Origin: an uncultured Mycoplasmatota bacterium
GTDB taxonomy: Bacteria; Bacillota_I; Bacilli_A; RF39; UBA660
Direction of reading: 5' to 3'
NCBI GenBank assembly: GCA_946528555.1
Contig: CAMMYS010000029.1
Span: 26,258 to 90,257, forward strand
Length of the DNA: 64,000 nucleotides
Position 1 is the stretch's first letter, and each line of letters begins with the position of its first letter. The notes below the pieces were generated by a model. It had not been told where the DNA came from, made no database searches, and saw only the letters and a program-made list of their open reading frames with translations. The translations under genes were made by a program, and so were the position numbers. Below, in pieces: positions 40,042 through 48,048 of the stretch.

Positions 40042-41241
40042 ATGGGACTATTTAGTAAAATTAAAAGTATATTTAGTAAAAAAGAAGAACAAGCTGCTAG
40101 TTTAACAGAAGAAGAAAAAGAAGAAGCTTATGAAGAACCTGAGGAAGAAGAACTAGAAGAAGATGAAGAACAGGAAGTTGAAATAGAAGAAGAGACTGAG
40201 CCTGAGGAAGAACCTGTTGAAGAAGAACCAGAAGAGGTTATAGAAGAAAAACCTAAAAAGGAAAAGAAATCTATTTTTAAAAAGAAAGAAAAAATATCTA
40301 AAGAAGAAAAAATAGATATTATTGAAACTGAAAAATATGTAGAAGGTTTATCAAAATCAAGAGATAATTTTGTTAATAAGTTATCTGTATTAGGTATTAA
40401 ATATACTAAAGTTAGTGATGAATTTTATGATGAATTAGAAGAAATATTAATAACAGCAGATATTGGTGTTAATACTGTTATGGATTTTGTTGATAGACTT
40501 AAAAAACGTGTTAAAGAAGAACATATTGAAGACTTTGAATATTTAAAAGAAGTAATTGTTGATGAATTATTTATGATTTATGTTGGAGATGAAGTTTTAT
40601 CTTCAAAATTAAATCTTAAAGATGATGAATTAAATGTAGTTTTATTTGTAGGAGTAAATGGTGTTGGTAAAACAACAAGTATTGCTAAAATAGCTAATAA
40701 ACTTAAAAATGATGGTAAAAAAGTTATGTTAATAGCAGGAGATACATTTAGAGCAGGAGCAGTTAATCAATTAAAAGAATGGGCTGATCGTATAGGAGTT
40801 TCATTCTTTGGAGATGATAGAACTGATCCATCAGCTGTTATTTATGATGGACTTAATAAAGCTAAAGAAGAAAAAATGGATGTAGTTTTAGTTGATACAG
40901 CAGGACGTTTACAAAATAAAGATAATTTAATGAAAGAACTTGAAAAGATGAATAGGGTTATTGGTGAAATAGTACCAGGTAATCCAGTTGAAACATTACT
41001 TGTTATTGATGCTACTACTGGACAAAATGGTATTAGCCAAGCTAAAAGTTTTAAAGAAATCACAAATATTACAGGAATTATTCTTACTAAACTTGATGGT
41101 ACTGCTAAAGGTGGAATAGTACTTGCTATTAAAGAATTAGTAGACATCCCAGTTAAGTTTGTAGGTCTTGGTGAAAAAGAAACTGATATGATTCCATTTG
41201 ATATTGAAAAATATATATATGGTTTATTTAAGGAGTTCTAA
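40042..41241 (+). CDS. ftsY: Signal recognition particle receptor FtsY
   Basis: FtsY is the membrane receptor for the signal recognition particle. The 399-residue protein has an acidic A-domain (residues about 15-85, long Glu runs) and the NG GTPase domain: GVNGVGKTTSIAKIAN (G1), DTFRAGAVNQLKEW, VDTAGRLQNKDNL (G3), TKLDGTAKGG (G4) and GLGEKETD. It is coupled to ylxM by a TAATG junction. The partner gene ffh, normally downstream of ylxM, is not in this window. Confidence 0.97.
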   Translation: MGLFSKIKSIFSKKEEQAASLTEEEKEEAYEEPEEEELEEDEEQEVEIEEETEPEEEPVEEEPEEVIEEKPKKEKKSIFKKKEKISKEEKIDIIETEKYVEGLSKSRDNFVNKLSVLGIKYTKVSDEFYDELEEILITADIGVNTVMDFVDRLKKRVKEEHIEDFEYLKEVIVDELFMIYVGDEVLSSKLNLKDDELNVVLFVGVNGVGKTTSIAKIANKLKNDGKKVMLIAGDTFRAGAVNQLKEWADRIGVSFFGDDRTDPSAVIYDGLNKAKEEKMDVVLVDTAGRLQNKDNLMKELEKMNRVIGEIVPGNPVETLLVIDATTGQNGISQAKSFKEITNITGIILTKLDGTAKGGIVLAIKELVDIPVKFVGLGEKETDMIPFDIEKYIYGLFKEF

Positions 41242-41534
41242 TGAAAGAAAGAGAATATATTTTAGCTTTATATGAATTATATAAAGAATTATTAAATGAT
41301 AGAGAAAGAGATTATTTTGAAAATTACTATTATGAAGATTATAATTTACAAGAAATAGCTGATAATTATGAAGTTAGTAAATCTTATGTAGGTAAGTTTA
41401 TTAATGAAATAGAAGATAAATTAAAGAAGTATGAAAGTGCTTTAAAATTACATGATAAGTTTAATAGAATTAGATCTGTTATAGATGAATTAGATGATGA
41501 AGTAATTAAATTAAAGATAGAAGAAATATTATAA
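41241..41534 (+). CDS. ylxM: YlxM/p13-family helix-turn-helix protein
   Basis: The 97-residue protein matches UPF0122 (YlxM), a sigma-70 region-4-like helix-turn-helix protein: ELYKELLNDRERDYFENYYY, then LQEIADNYEVSKSYVGKFI. In streptococci YlxM modulates the SRP pathway by binding Ffh and the RNA. The start overlaps the ftsY stop. Two pilin-like genes follow where ffh is expected. Confidence 0.9.
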   Translation: MKEREYILALYELYKELLNDRERDYFENYYYEDYNLQEIADNYEVSKSYVGKFINEIEDKLKKYESALKLHDKFNRIRSVIDELDDEVIKLKIEEIL

Positions 41535-41564
41535 ATGTATTATAATATAAGTGAGGTGTGATAT

Positions 41565-41969
41565 ATGAAATGGGGTCTTAGATGGGAATTATGTATTGTA
41601 ATAGTTTTTATCTTTTGTCTTTTAATAGCAACAATTGGATTAAATAGATTTGGATTATTATCAAATGATAATAGTGTAATAAGATATGTTGGACCTGAAG
41701 AAGGAGATACTTATTCATATTCTGAATTAGAAAGCCAAGTTGCACAAGCAGGATTAAAGTATTATAGATCACGTTATCCTAATGGCATAAGTGAAAGTAA
41801 AAGAGTAAGTGTAGATACACTTATAAATGCTGGTTTCTTATCAACACTTTATGATGGTAATAATAGAAGATGTACAGGTTATGCTTATTTAAGTACAAGA
41901 GGTTCATCATTTGGATATGTAAAATGTCGTAGATATAGAACAGAAGGATATGAATCAGCATATGAATAG
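41565..41969 (+). CDS. Small pilin-like membrane protein A
   Basis: The 134-residue protein has a short cytosolic N-terminus, a membrane span (LCIVIVFIFCLLIATIGL, residues 9-26) and an outer domain. The outer part begins with a helix (YSELESQVAQAGLKYYRSRY), then RVSVDTLINAGFLSTLYD and two cysteines (RRCTGYAYL, GYVKCRRY). The layout recalls pseudopilins, though the classical prepilin peptidase site (G-FTLIE) is absent. It overlaps the next gene, which has the same layout. A TATAAT lies at 41542-41547. Confidence 0.6.
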   Translation: MKWGLRWELCIVIVFIFCLLIATIGLNRFGLLSNDNSVIRYVGPEEGDTYSYSELESQVAQAGLKYYRSRYPNGISESKRVSVDTLINAGFLSTLYDGNNRRCTGYAYLSTRGSSFGYVKCRRYRTEGYESAYE

Positions 41970-42333
41970 ATTTACTATGGCATTACAAGCATTTATCGTT
42001 GTTTGCTTATTAGGAATAGTACTAGTTATTGGATATAGTAAACAAGATAAAGGATATATTGAATATACAAGAGGACTTAGAAAAGCATGTATTCAATATA
42101 TGAAAGATAAAAAAATTGATCCTAAAATGGGAGAAACTAATATTATATTTGTTTCAGATTTATTAGATGAAGAATATATAGATGAAGTAAAAGATGAATA
42201 TTGCATAGTTAGTGTTATACATAGACAAGGTTTATTATTTGGAAAGTATAAAGCTAATAAAGATTGTACTATTAAAATAGAACCAAATGAAACTAATCAA
42301 ACAATTGAAGAAAACAATACAAAAGAAGAATAA
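41962..42333 (+). CDS. Small pilin-like membrane protein B
   Basis: The 123-residue protein parallels the previous one: membrane span (residues 6-24), an outer helix (YTRGLRKACIQYMKDKKIDP), IIFVSDLLDEEYIDEV, a cysteine pair (EYCIVSVI, NKDCTIKI) and a Thr/Asn/Glu tail. ATG 41962 is chosen for a natural short N-terminus; ATG 41950 sits only 1 base from AAGGA. It overlaps the upstream gene by 8 bases and ends in a terminator. The shared pattern suggests a duplicated extracytoplasmic domain. Function is unknown. Confidence 0.58.
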   Translation: MNRFTMALQAFIVVCLLGIVLVIGYSKQDKGYIEYTRGLRKACIQYMKDKKIDPKMGETNIIFVSDLLDEEYIDEVKDEYCIVSVIHRQGLLFGKYKANKDCTIKIEPNETNQTIEENNTKEE

Positions 42334-42350
42334 TATTTATTCTTTTTTTA
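42326..42350 (+). terminator. Intrinsic terminator after the pilin-like pair
   Basis: 8-bp stem AAGAATAA/TTATTCTT (42326-42333 with 42337-42344), loop TAT, T run; it contains the stop codon. A TATAAT follows at 42359-42364. Confidence 0.82.
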
Positions 42351-42384
42351 TTTTATAGTATAATATTCTTGAAAGGAGTCTATT

Positions 42385-43170
42385 ATGGGAGGAACGATTA
42401 TTTTATTAGTTATTATTGCTATTATTTTACTTAGAAGTATAGTACAAGTTAATGAATATGAAAGGGGTATTAAATTTAATTTAGGTAAATTTTCAAGTAT
42501 AATGAAACCTGGATGGAATTTAGTATTACCAATATTCCAATCTTATAAAAAAGTTGATATTAGAACAAAAGCAGTAGATGTTCCTGAACAAGATGCTATC
42601 ACTAAAGATAATGTATCTGTTAGAATTAATGCTGTTATTTATTATAAGATATTTGATGCTAGTAAAGCTATTTTAGAAGTTGAAAATTTCTATTTTGCAG
42701 TTTCTCAACTTGCACAAACAACAATGAGAAATGCTGTAGGTAGTGTTTCATTAGATGAATTATTAGCAGAAAGAGAAAAATTATCTGATACTATTTGTAA
42801 AATTATAGATCAAGCTACTGATCCATGGGGAATCAAAGTTGAAAATGTTGAATTAAAAGATGTAACTCTTCCAGAAGATATGAAAAGAGTTATTGCTAAA
42901 GTTGCAGAAGCTGAAAGAGAAAAGGCTGCTGTTATTACTAAGGCACAAGGTGAAGTTGAAGCTTCAAGAAATTTAGCAGAAGCTGCTAAAACTATGGCTA
43001 CAACTCCAGGAGCTTTACATTTAAGAACATTATCAACAATTAATGATGTTTCTTCAGATCAATCAAATACATTAATATTCTGTGTACCAATTGAAATGAT
43101 AGATTCATTTAAAGCTGGTAATGGAATTATAAATGCAATAAAAAACAATAATGACAAGAAAGAGCAATAA
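42385..43170 (+). CDS. Slipin (stomatin/SPFH-family) membrane protein
   Basis: The 261-residue protein has an N-terminal membrane hairpin (residues 3-18), an SPFH/Band 7 domain (YERGIKFNLGKFSSIMKPGW, VDIRTKAVDVPEQDAITKDN) and a coiled coil (EREKAAVITKAQGEVEASRN). Slipins form oligomeric rings in membrane microdomains and often pair with NfeD proteins, which are not seen next to it. GAAAGGAG precedes the start. Its stop codon is the loop of the terminator. Confidence 0.92.
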   Translation: MGGTIILLVIIAIILLRSIVQVNEYERGIKFNLGKFSSIMKPGWNLVLPIFQSYKKVDIRTKAVDVPEQDAITKDNVSVRINAVIYYKIFDASKAILEVENFYFAVSQLAQTTMRNAVGSVSLDELLAEREKLSDTICKIIDQATDPWGIKVENVELKDVTLPEDMKRVIAKVAEAEREKAAVITKAQGEVEASRNLAEAAKTMATTPGALHLRTLSTINDVSSDQSNTLIFCVPIEMIDSFKAGNGIINAIKNNNDKKEQ

Positions 43171-43182
43171 TTGCTCTTTTTA
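43159..43182 (+). terminator. Intrinsic terminator with the slipin stop codon as loop
   Basis: 9-bp stem AAAGAGCAA/TTGCTCTTT (43159-43167 with 43171-43179); the 3-base loop is the TAA stop codon. T run follows. Confidence 0.85.
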
Positions 43183-43203
43183 TTTGATATATTTATTTAT
43201 TAA

Positions 43204-43212
43204 TGATATAAT
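43204..43212 (+). promoter_or_regulatory. Extended -10 promoter of the LCP gene
   Basis: TGATATAAT, hexamer 43207-43212. Confidence 0.62.
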
Positions 43213-43238
43213 CTATTAATGGGAAAAGGACTGATAAG

Positions 43239-44696
43239 ATGGCAAGACCAAGAAAGAAACATGTATTTTTAAGAATTATTAGTACACTTATATGGCTAGT
43301 TACAATGGCAGCATTAGGATATTTTACATATATCTTATATAATGCAGATATTATGCCATTAAAGTACTTTGGAATAATAGGTGGTATAGCATTATTTTTA
43401 ATAATTATATTCTTTGCATTTATAAATAATAGTAGAACTAAAGTATGGTTATTTTTATTTAATGATTTATTATTTTTAGCAATAATAGGTGGATGTTATT
43501 TTGGATATACAAAGATTAATGATGTAATGGCATTCTTGAAAGAAAATTTAGGTGCTAAATACGAAACTAATATTTATTACTTCGTAACAAATAAAGAAGC
43601 TAAATATGAAAAATTATCTGATATAAAAGATAAAACTGTTAAATTAGTAGATGATTTAGATAATAAAACTGAATTAGAAAGAAATATTAATAAAAAAGTA
43701 TCTGTAAATTTAGAATATTTAGAAACTATAGTTGATTCATTATATGAAGTTCAAACAAATACAGATTTAATAATATTTGTAAACTCTGGTAATTATGATG
43801 CTATGGTTGAAAATTACGATGATTTTGAAACTAAAGTTAAAATAATAGATACAGTTGAAATTAAATATAGAATGGAAAATGAAGCAACAGGTATTGATGT
43901 TACTGAAGACAATTTCATAATGTATTTAAGTGGTATTGATACTAGAAGTGGTAAATTACCAGCAAAGAGTTTAAGTGATGTTAATATTATATTAGTTGTA
44001 AATCCAACTAAGAAGAAAATATTAATGATACATACTCCTAGAGATTATTTTGTATCAATAGGTGGTAAATCAGGACTAAAAGATAAATTAACTCATGCAG
44101 GACTTTCAGGTGGTATTAAAACTTCAATCGCAACAATGGAAAAATTATATGATATAAATATTCATTATTATGCTAGAGTTAACTTTAATGCATTAATTAA
44201 ATTAGTTGATGCAGTAGGTGGAATAACAGTTTATAGTGATAAAAACTCAACATTCACTTGTTGGACAGATAGAAGCTGTAAGATAAAACCTGGTGATAAT
44301 AAAGTAAATGGTAAATGTGCTTTAGCATTTGCTCGTGAAAGACATGCATATAAAGAAGGAGATAGACATAGGGGTGAAAATCAAGAACAAGTAATAACAA
44401 AATTAATTGAAAAAATTACTAGTTCAAAAACACTTCTTACTAAATCTTCTGATATATTAAAATCATTAGAAGGAACATTTGAGACAACAATTACTACTGA
44501 AGAAATAACTTCATTAGTTAAAATGCAGTTAGATGATATGTCTAAATGGGATATTTCAACATATAATGTTTCAGGATCAGATTCATATGAATTTACAAGA
44601 AGTTATCCATCTCAACAATTATATGTTATGGTTCCAGATCAAAAAACTGTAAATGAAGCTAAGAAGAGGATAAAAGAAGCATTAGAAGCTAAATAA
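43239..44696 (+). CDS. LytR-CpsA-Psr (LCP) family cell-wall polymer ligase
   Basis: LCP proteins attach teichoic acids or capsule to peptidoglycan at the outer membrane face. The 485-residue protein has three N-terminal spans (residues 10-95), an accessory domain (about 100-215) and the LCP catalytic domain: YLSGIDTRSGK, DVNIILVVNPTKKKILMIHTPRD, KLTHAG, VNFNALIKLVDAVGGI and the Arg-rich FARERHAYKEGDRHRGENQ. The three-span CpsA-like layout is longer than TagU. It is the best candidate for anchoring the polymer made at 1-6.8 kb. Confidence 0.93.
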   Translation: MARPRKKHVFLRIISTLIWLVTMAALGYFTYILYNADIMPLKYFGIIGGIALFLIIIFFAFINNSRTKVWLFLFNDLLFLAIIGGCYFGYTKINDVMAFLKENLGAKYETNIYYFVTNKEAKYEKLSDIKDKTVKLVDDLDNKTELERNINKKVSVNLEYLETIVDSLYEVQTNTDLIIFVNSGNYDAMVENYDDFETKVKIIDTVEIKYRMENEATGIDVTEDNFIMYLSGIDTRSGKLPAKSLSDVNIILVVNPTKKKILMIHTPRDYFVSIGGKSGLKDKLTHAGLSGGIKTSIATMEKLYDINIHYYARVNFNALIKLVDAVGGITVYSDKNSTFTCWTDRSCKIKPGDNKVNGKCALAFARERHAYKEGDRHRGENQEQVITKLIEKITSSKTLLTKSSDILKSLEGTFETTITTEEITSLVKMQLDDMSKWDISTYNVSGSDSYEFTRSYPSQQLYVMVPDQKTVNEAKKRIKEALEAK

Positions 44697-44718
44697 TGTT
44701 TCTTTTTATTTTAAATAA

Positions 44719-44727
44719 TGATACAAT
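44719..44727 (+). promoter_or_regulatory. Extended -10 promoter of the FNT gene
   Basis: TGATACAAT, hexamer 44722-44727. Confidence 0.55.
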
Positions 44728-44744
44728 TCATTATGGAGGGTAAT

Positions 44745-45401
44745 ATGAGAAAAATCAATTATAAATATTTTAAAAAGTATAAAGAATACTCAGATTATTT
44801 TATTAAAGGAATATATGCTGGTATTATGATTGGAATAGGTGGAATAGCTTTCTTAAGTTTAGAAAATAAGATAGCTGGTTCATTTTTCTTCTCAATTGGA
44901 TTACTTTGTGTATGCATGTATGGAATGAACTTATATACTGGCAAGATAGGATATATTTTAAATAATAAAATAACTTATTTATGGGAATTATGTTTAGGAC
45001 TTATTGGTAACTTTATAGGTGCTTATGCAGTTGGTAGAGTTATGTTACTTACTAGATTTAAAGATAGTTTACTTGCAAAAGCAGTAACTGTTTCAAATCT
45101 AAAATTAAATGACAATTTATTAAGTATATTTATTCTATCAATGTTTTGTGGAATGCTTATTTATATAGCAGTTAATAATTATAAAAAGATTAATACTGAG
45201 ATAGGTAAATATGTTCCAATATTCTTATGTGTTATGGTGTTTATACTATGTGGTTTTGAACACTGCGTTGCGAATATGTTATATTTTACAGTAGCACAAG
45301 CTTGGTCATGGAATACATTATTATATGTACTTGTTATGGTATTAGGTAATTCAGTTGGTTCAATAATAATAGCTTGGTTTTATAATTTATATTACAAATA
45401 A
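44745..45401 (+). CDS. Formate/nitrite transporter (FNT) family channel
   Basis: The 218-residue protein has six membrane spans. FNT hallmarks are NLYTGKIGYI (normally LxTGN), FEHCVANMLYFTVAQAWSW with the conserved central His (FEHxxAN) and a final LGNSVGSIIIAW. These proteins conduct formate, nitrite or similar small anions as pentamers. The sequence is divergent, so the substrate is uncertain. ATG 44745 follows GGAGGG; an in-frame start at 44718 lies before the promoter -10. Confidence 0.83.
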   Translation: MRKINYKYFKKYKEYSDYFIKGIYAGIMIGIGGIAFLSLENKIAGSFFFSIGLLCVCMYGMNLYTGKIGYILNNKITYLWELCLGLIGNFIGAYAVGRVMLLTRFKDSLLAKAVTVSNLKLNDNLLSIFILSMFCGMLIYIAVNNYKKINTEIGKYVPIFLCVMVFILCGFEHCVANMLYFTVAQAWSWNTLLYVLVMVLGNSVGSIIIAWFYNLYYK

Positions 45402-45402
45402 A

Positions 45403-45426
45403 AAAACGATTTAATCGTTTTTTTTA
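45403..45426. terminator. Bidirectional terminator between FNT and the 46011 gene
   Basis: Stem AAAACGA/TCGTTTT (45403-45409 with 45415-45421), 5-base loop, A6 on the left and T run on the right. Confidence 0.75.
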
Positions 45427-46011
45427 TTGGTCAAAATCTATTTCCATAATTAGTTTTTGTGTAATTATTTCTCTTTGTAATTTAATATCACTAAAAGCAT
45501 ATATTAAAGTATCAAATGCTTCCCATAAAGTAAATGAGAATAGAAATCCAAATACTTCAATAAAGAATTTTGATGAGAATTTAAGTGCTATGAAAGCATA
45601 ACATGCTAAGAAGAATAATCCTAATATAACAAGTTTAAAAACTTTCTTTTTATATCTATTATATTTTCTTTGTACTTTATATAGTTCAATAGCATAATGT
45701 TCATTAATGATATGTTTTACAATGCCTTGATCATGGTGACTTAGTTCAATACCTTTTATATGTAAATGGATTTGAATATCATTATTTAACATAGATGTTT
45801 TGTTATCAATAAAGTCATATATTTTATTATTTAAATCTAATTGATTACCTTCAGTTCTAGCATCAAATAATGCATTATGACTTGTTACTTTTAAAATAAT
45901 GTCTGCATCTCCATCTTTAGTCAAATATTCATTTTTTATATAACCATCTAAATATTCATCATTAGAATATTGCTTTATTTTCTCTTTGACTTTTTGTTTG
46001 AACCCATTCAT
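45424..46011 (-). CDS. Hypothetical protein with two C-terminal membrane spans
   Basis: The 195-residue protein has a cytosolic N-terminal domain (residues 1-110, DADIILKVTSHNALFD and IQIHLHIKGIELSHHDQG) and two spans at about 122-142 and 150-168. It shows no recognised family. GGTGAT precedes ATG 46011 on the minus strand, and an extended -10 lies just upstream. It is a single-gene unit. Confidence 0.6.
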   Translation of the reverse strand: MNGFKQKVKEKIKQYSNDEYLDGYIKNEYLTKDGDADIILKVTSHNALFDARTEGNQLDLNNKIYDFIDNKTSMLNNDIQIHLHIKGIELSHHDQGIVKHIINEHYAIELYKVQRKYNRYKKKVFKLVILGLFFLACYAFIALKFSSKFFIEVFGFLFSFTLWEAFDTLIYAFSDIKLQREIITQKLIMEIDFDQ

Positions 46012-46028
46012 ATTCTATCACCTTTATT

Positions 46029-46037
46029 ATTATATCA
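46029..46037 (-). promoter_or_regulatory. Extended -10 promoter of the 46011 gene (minus strand)
   Basis: TGATATAAT on the minus strand (46037-46029). Confidence 0.6.
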
Positions 46038-46094
46038 AAAAAAAGAAGTGTTTTTAATACATTTGTCTAATTATATAGTAAGGGAGGTAAAGAT

Positions 46095-46646
46095 ATGAAT
46101 AAAATATTAAAGTTTTTATTATCTATGATATTAGTATTATCATTTGGAAAAGTATTTGCTGATGAACTACAATATAGTGAATGGTCTACTGATTATCCTA
46201 GTAATATACCAGAAGTATTTATTGAAAGTGAAACAAGGTATCACTTTTATAAAGTAGTTGATGGAACTGTAGAATACGATTATGGTTATTATACAGAAAA
46301 AGAAGGGTATACAAAAGATGAAGCATCAGCTAGAGAATTCTATAGATATATAACTAATGAATCATTAGTATTTAATGCTAATAATGAATTAGTTTTAAAT
46401 AGAAGTTATTGTCAAAAGAATTTTTGTTATACTGTGTTTAATAACCCACCAGTAATGATTAATACAAATAGTAAATTTGAGAGTGACTATTCTGAAACTC
46501 AAATGCCTACAGTAGCATCTGAACCAGTACCATTTACTGGTGATACAATTGCATACTATTTCATAGGATTATTTCTAAGTTTGATAGTTGCATCTACAGT
46601 ATTACTAATTAAAAGAAATAAAAACAGGAAAATAATAAAAGCATAA
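46095..46646 (+). CDS. Secreted protein with a VPFTG sortase-type C-terminal anchor
   Basis: The 183-residue protein starts with a signal peptide (MNKILKFLLSMILVLSFGKVFA, cut after about residue 22). The mature part is short and acidic with one Cys pair (YCQKNFCYTVF). The C-terminus reads VPFTGDTIAYYFIG, then a hydrophobic span and KRNKNRK, the layout of a sortase signal (LPxTG variant VPFTG). It would be linked to the wall after secretion. No sortase gene lies in the window. AGGGAGG precedes ATG 46095. Confidence 0.68.
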   Translation: MNKILKFLLSMILVLSFGKVFADELQYSEWSTDYPSNIPEVFIESETRYHFYKVVDGTVEYDYGYYTEKEGYTKDEASAREFYRYITNESLVFNANNELVLNRSYCQKNFCYTVFNNPPVMINTNSKFESDYSETQMPTVASEPVPFTGDTIAYYFIGLFLSLIVASTVLLIKRNKNRKIIKA

Positions 46647-46660
46647 TTACTTATGCTTTT
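46637..46660. terminator. Bidirectional terminator with both stop codons inside
   Basis: 10-bp stem AAAAGCATAA/TTATGCTTTT (46637-46646 with 46651-46660), loop TTAC. The plus stop is 46644-46646 and the minus stop is 46647-46649, directly adjacent. Confidence 0.85.
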
Positions 46661-47249
46661 TATTTTTATTTACTTTAATAAAGTATCCAATTATTCCACT
46701 AATAATACCAAAAACTAATATGAATGATAATAATCTACTATGAGTTGAATAATCTTTATGATCAAATGTATTTAATAATGATTTAAAGTCTTCATAACTA
46801 AAATCTTCATCACTACTATCAGTAATTGTATAAATATAGTTTTCAGTTGAATATACAGCTATTTTTTGATACATATCATATCCTATAGTTTTAGTACTAT
46901 TCCAATGCAAGTTATATGTAATAAAATAATTATCATTAATTTTATCTTTTTTAAGATCAGATACATCTACAGTACAATTATAATCCTCTAATTGAACTTT
47001 ATATGTTTCAATAATATGTTCTTTTTGTCTAGCAAGGTCCTCATCACTAAATCTATTAAATTTATAATGATTAGTATTATCACTAATAGTAACTGCTATA
47101 TATTTATTATCATTTGTCCATTTATATATTTTATCTGATATTTCTGCTTTATAATTATCTGGAATATCTATTTTAAATAGATCGTTTTCATAAGCTTTTA
47201 CATTAGTTATACAAAGTATTAACAAAATAATTGTAAATATTTTTTTCAT
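46647..47249 (-). CDS. Secreted, C-terminally membrane-anchored protein, unknown function
   Basis: The 200-residue protein has a signal peptide (MKKIFTIILLILCITNVKA), an outer domain with aromatic beta-strand character (IYKWTNDNKYIAVTISDN, ITYNLHWNSTKTIGYDMY) and a C-terminal span followed by KVNKNKKHK. There is no sorting motif before the span. ATG 47249 follows GGTGA; a TTG at 47261 is less likely. It converges on the VPFTG gene and both stops touch in a shared terminator. Confidence 0.6.
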   Translation of the reverse strand: MKKIFTIILLILCITNVKAYENDLFKIDIPDNYKAEISDKIYKWTNDNKYIAVTISDNTNHYKFNRFSDEDLARQKEHIIETYKVQLEDYNCTVDVSDLKKDKINDNYFITYNLHWNSTKTIGYDMYQKIAVYSTENYIYTITDSSDEDFSYEDFKSLLNTFDHKDYSTHSRLLSFILVFGIISGIIGYFIKVNKNKKHK

Positions 47250-47267
47250 CCGTTTCACCAAGAAAAT

Positions 47268-47296
47268 ATTATAAACTAATTCGATAAATATTACAA
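47268..47296 (-). promoter_or_regulatory. Promoter of the 47249 gene (minus strand)
   Basis: TTGTAA (47296-47291), 17-base spacer, TATAAT (47273-47268) on the minus strand. It lies beside the divergent promoter of the 47347 gene. Confidence 0.7.
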
Positions 47297-47300
47297 ATAA

Positions 47301-47329
47301 TTTACTTTTTGATATAAAAAAGTTATAAT
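47301..47329 (+). promoter_or_regulatory. Promoter of the 47347-cdsA-rseP operon
   Basis: TTTACT (47301-47306), 17-base spacer, TATAAT (47324-47329). Confidence 0.62.
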
Positions 47330-47346
47330 TATTTTATGGAGTAAAT

Positions 47347-48048
47347 ATGAAAAAGATTAAGAGAGTTTTATTTATTTTATTTATATTTTTATTAATAATA
47401 GCTGGTGCTGTTTATATAGATTTTTTTATTGCGTCTAGGAATAATTCACATCCTAGAATATCTATAAAGAAAGATTTGGGAGATGGCTTATCAGTTTATA
47501 ATTGTGTACTTTATAGAATGTGGTATTGTAAGGAAAATGATACTTATACATTAGGTGATTATGATGATCCTGATGCTATATGTAAGATAGTATATGATTA
47601 TGATAAAGGATATTATACTAATGGAGCAGGTCTAAAAATATCTAAACATGATTTAGAAATGATTAGAGATGTTTATGATAGTGAAGTAATAGAGACATTT
47701 AATAGTGAAAGTTCTGTTACTAATGCTTTATATGTTGCTGAAAATTATGCTAAATTAAATTATAAACAAGTTGAAGAAGATGAGAAACCTGTTAAACAAG
47801 GTAAATATCTTGTTGTAACTTTCCCTGAATTTAAAGAGGATAAAGATGACTATAAATGGGTAGATGATAGTGAAACTAGATACTGTTTAGATGATTCAGC
47901 AGATATTTTGAAATATGCACCTCTTGAAGAAGGTAAGTGTGGAGAATTTACAAATCTTACATATGAATCTAAATGGTGTGAATTATATACAAATTCAAAA
48001 TTATATTTTGATGAAAAAATAAATGAAAAGTGTAAAGGAGTAGAATAG
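47347..48048 (+). CDS. Membrane-anchored extracytoplasmic protein with several cysteines
   Basis: The 233-residue protein has one N-terminal span (VLFILFIFLLIIAGAVYI, residues 7-24) and an outer domain with eight cysteines, including MWYCKEN, AICKIVYDYDKG, TRYCLDD and KWCELY. It is acidic and has no recognised family. The cdsA start codon overlaps its stop by one base, so it is co-translated with the phospholipid gene. GGAG at 47338-47341 is the binding site. Confidence 0.6.
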   Translation: MKKIKRVLFILFIFLLIIAGAVYIDFFIASRNNSHPRISIKKDLGDGLSVYNCVLYRMWYCKENDTYTLGDYDDPDAICKIVYDYDKGYYTNGAGLKISKHDLEMIRDVYDSEVIETFNSESSVTNALYVAENYAKLNYKQVEEDEKPVKQGKYLVVTFPEFKEDKDDYKWVDDSETRYCLDDSADILKYAPLEEGKCGEFTNLTYESKWCELYTNSKLYFDEKINEKCKGVE

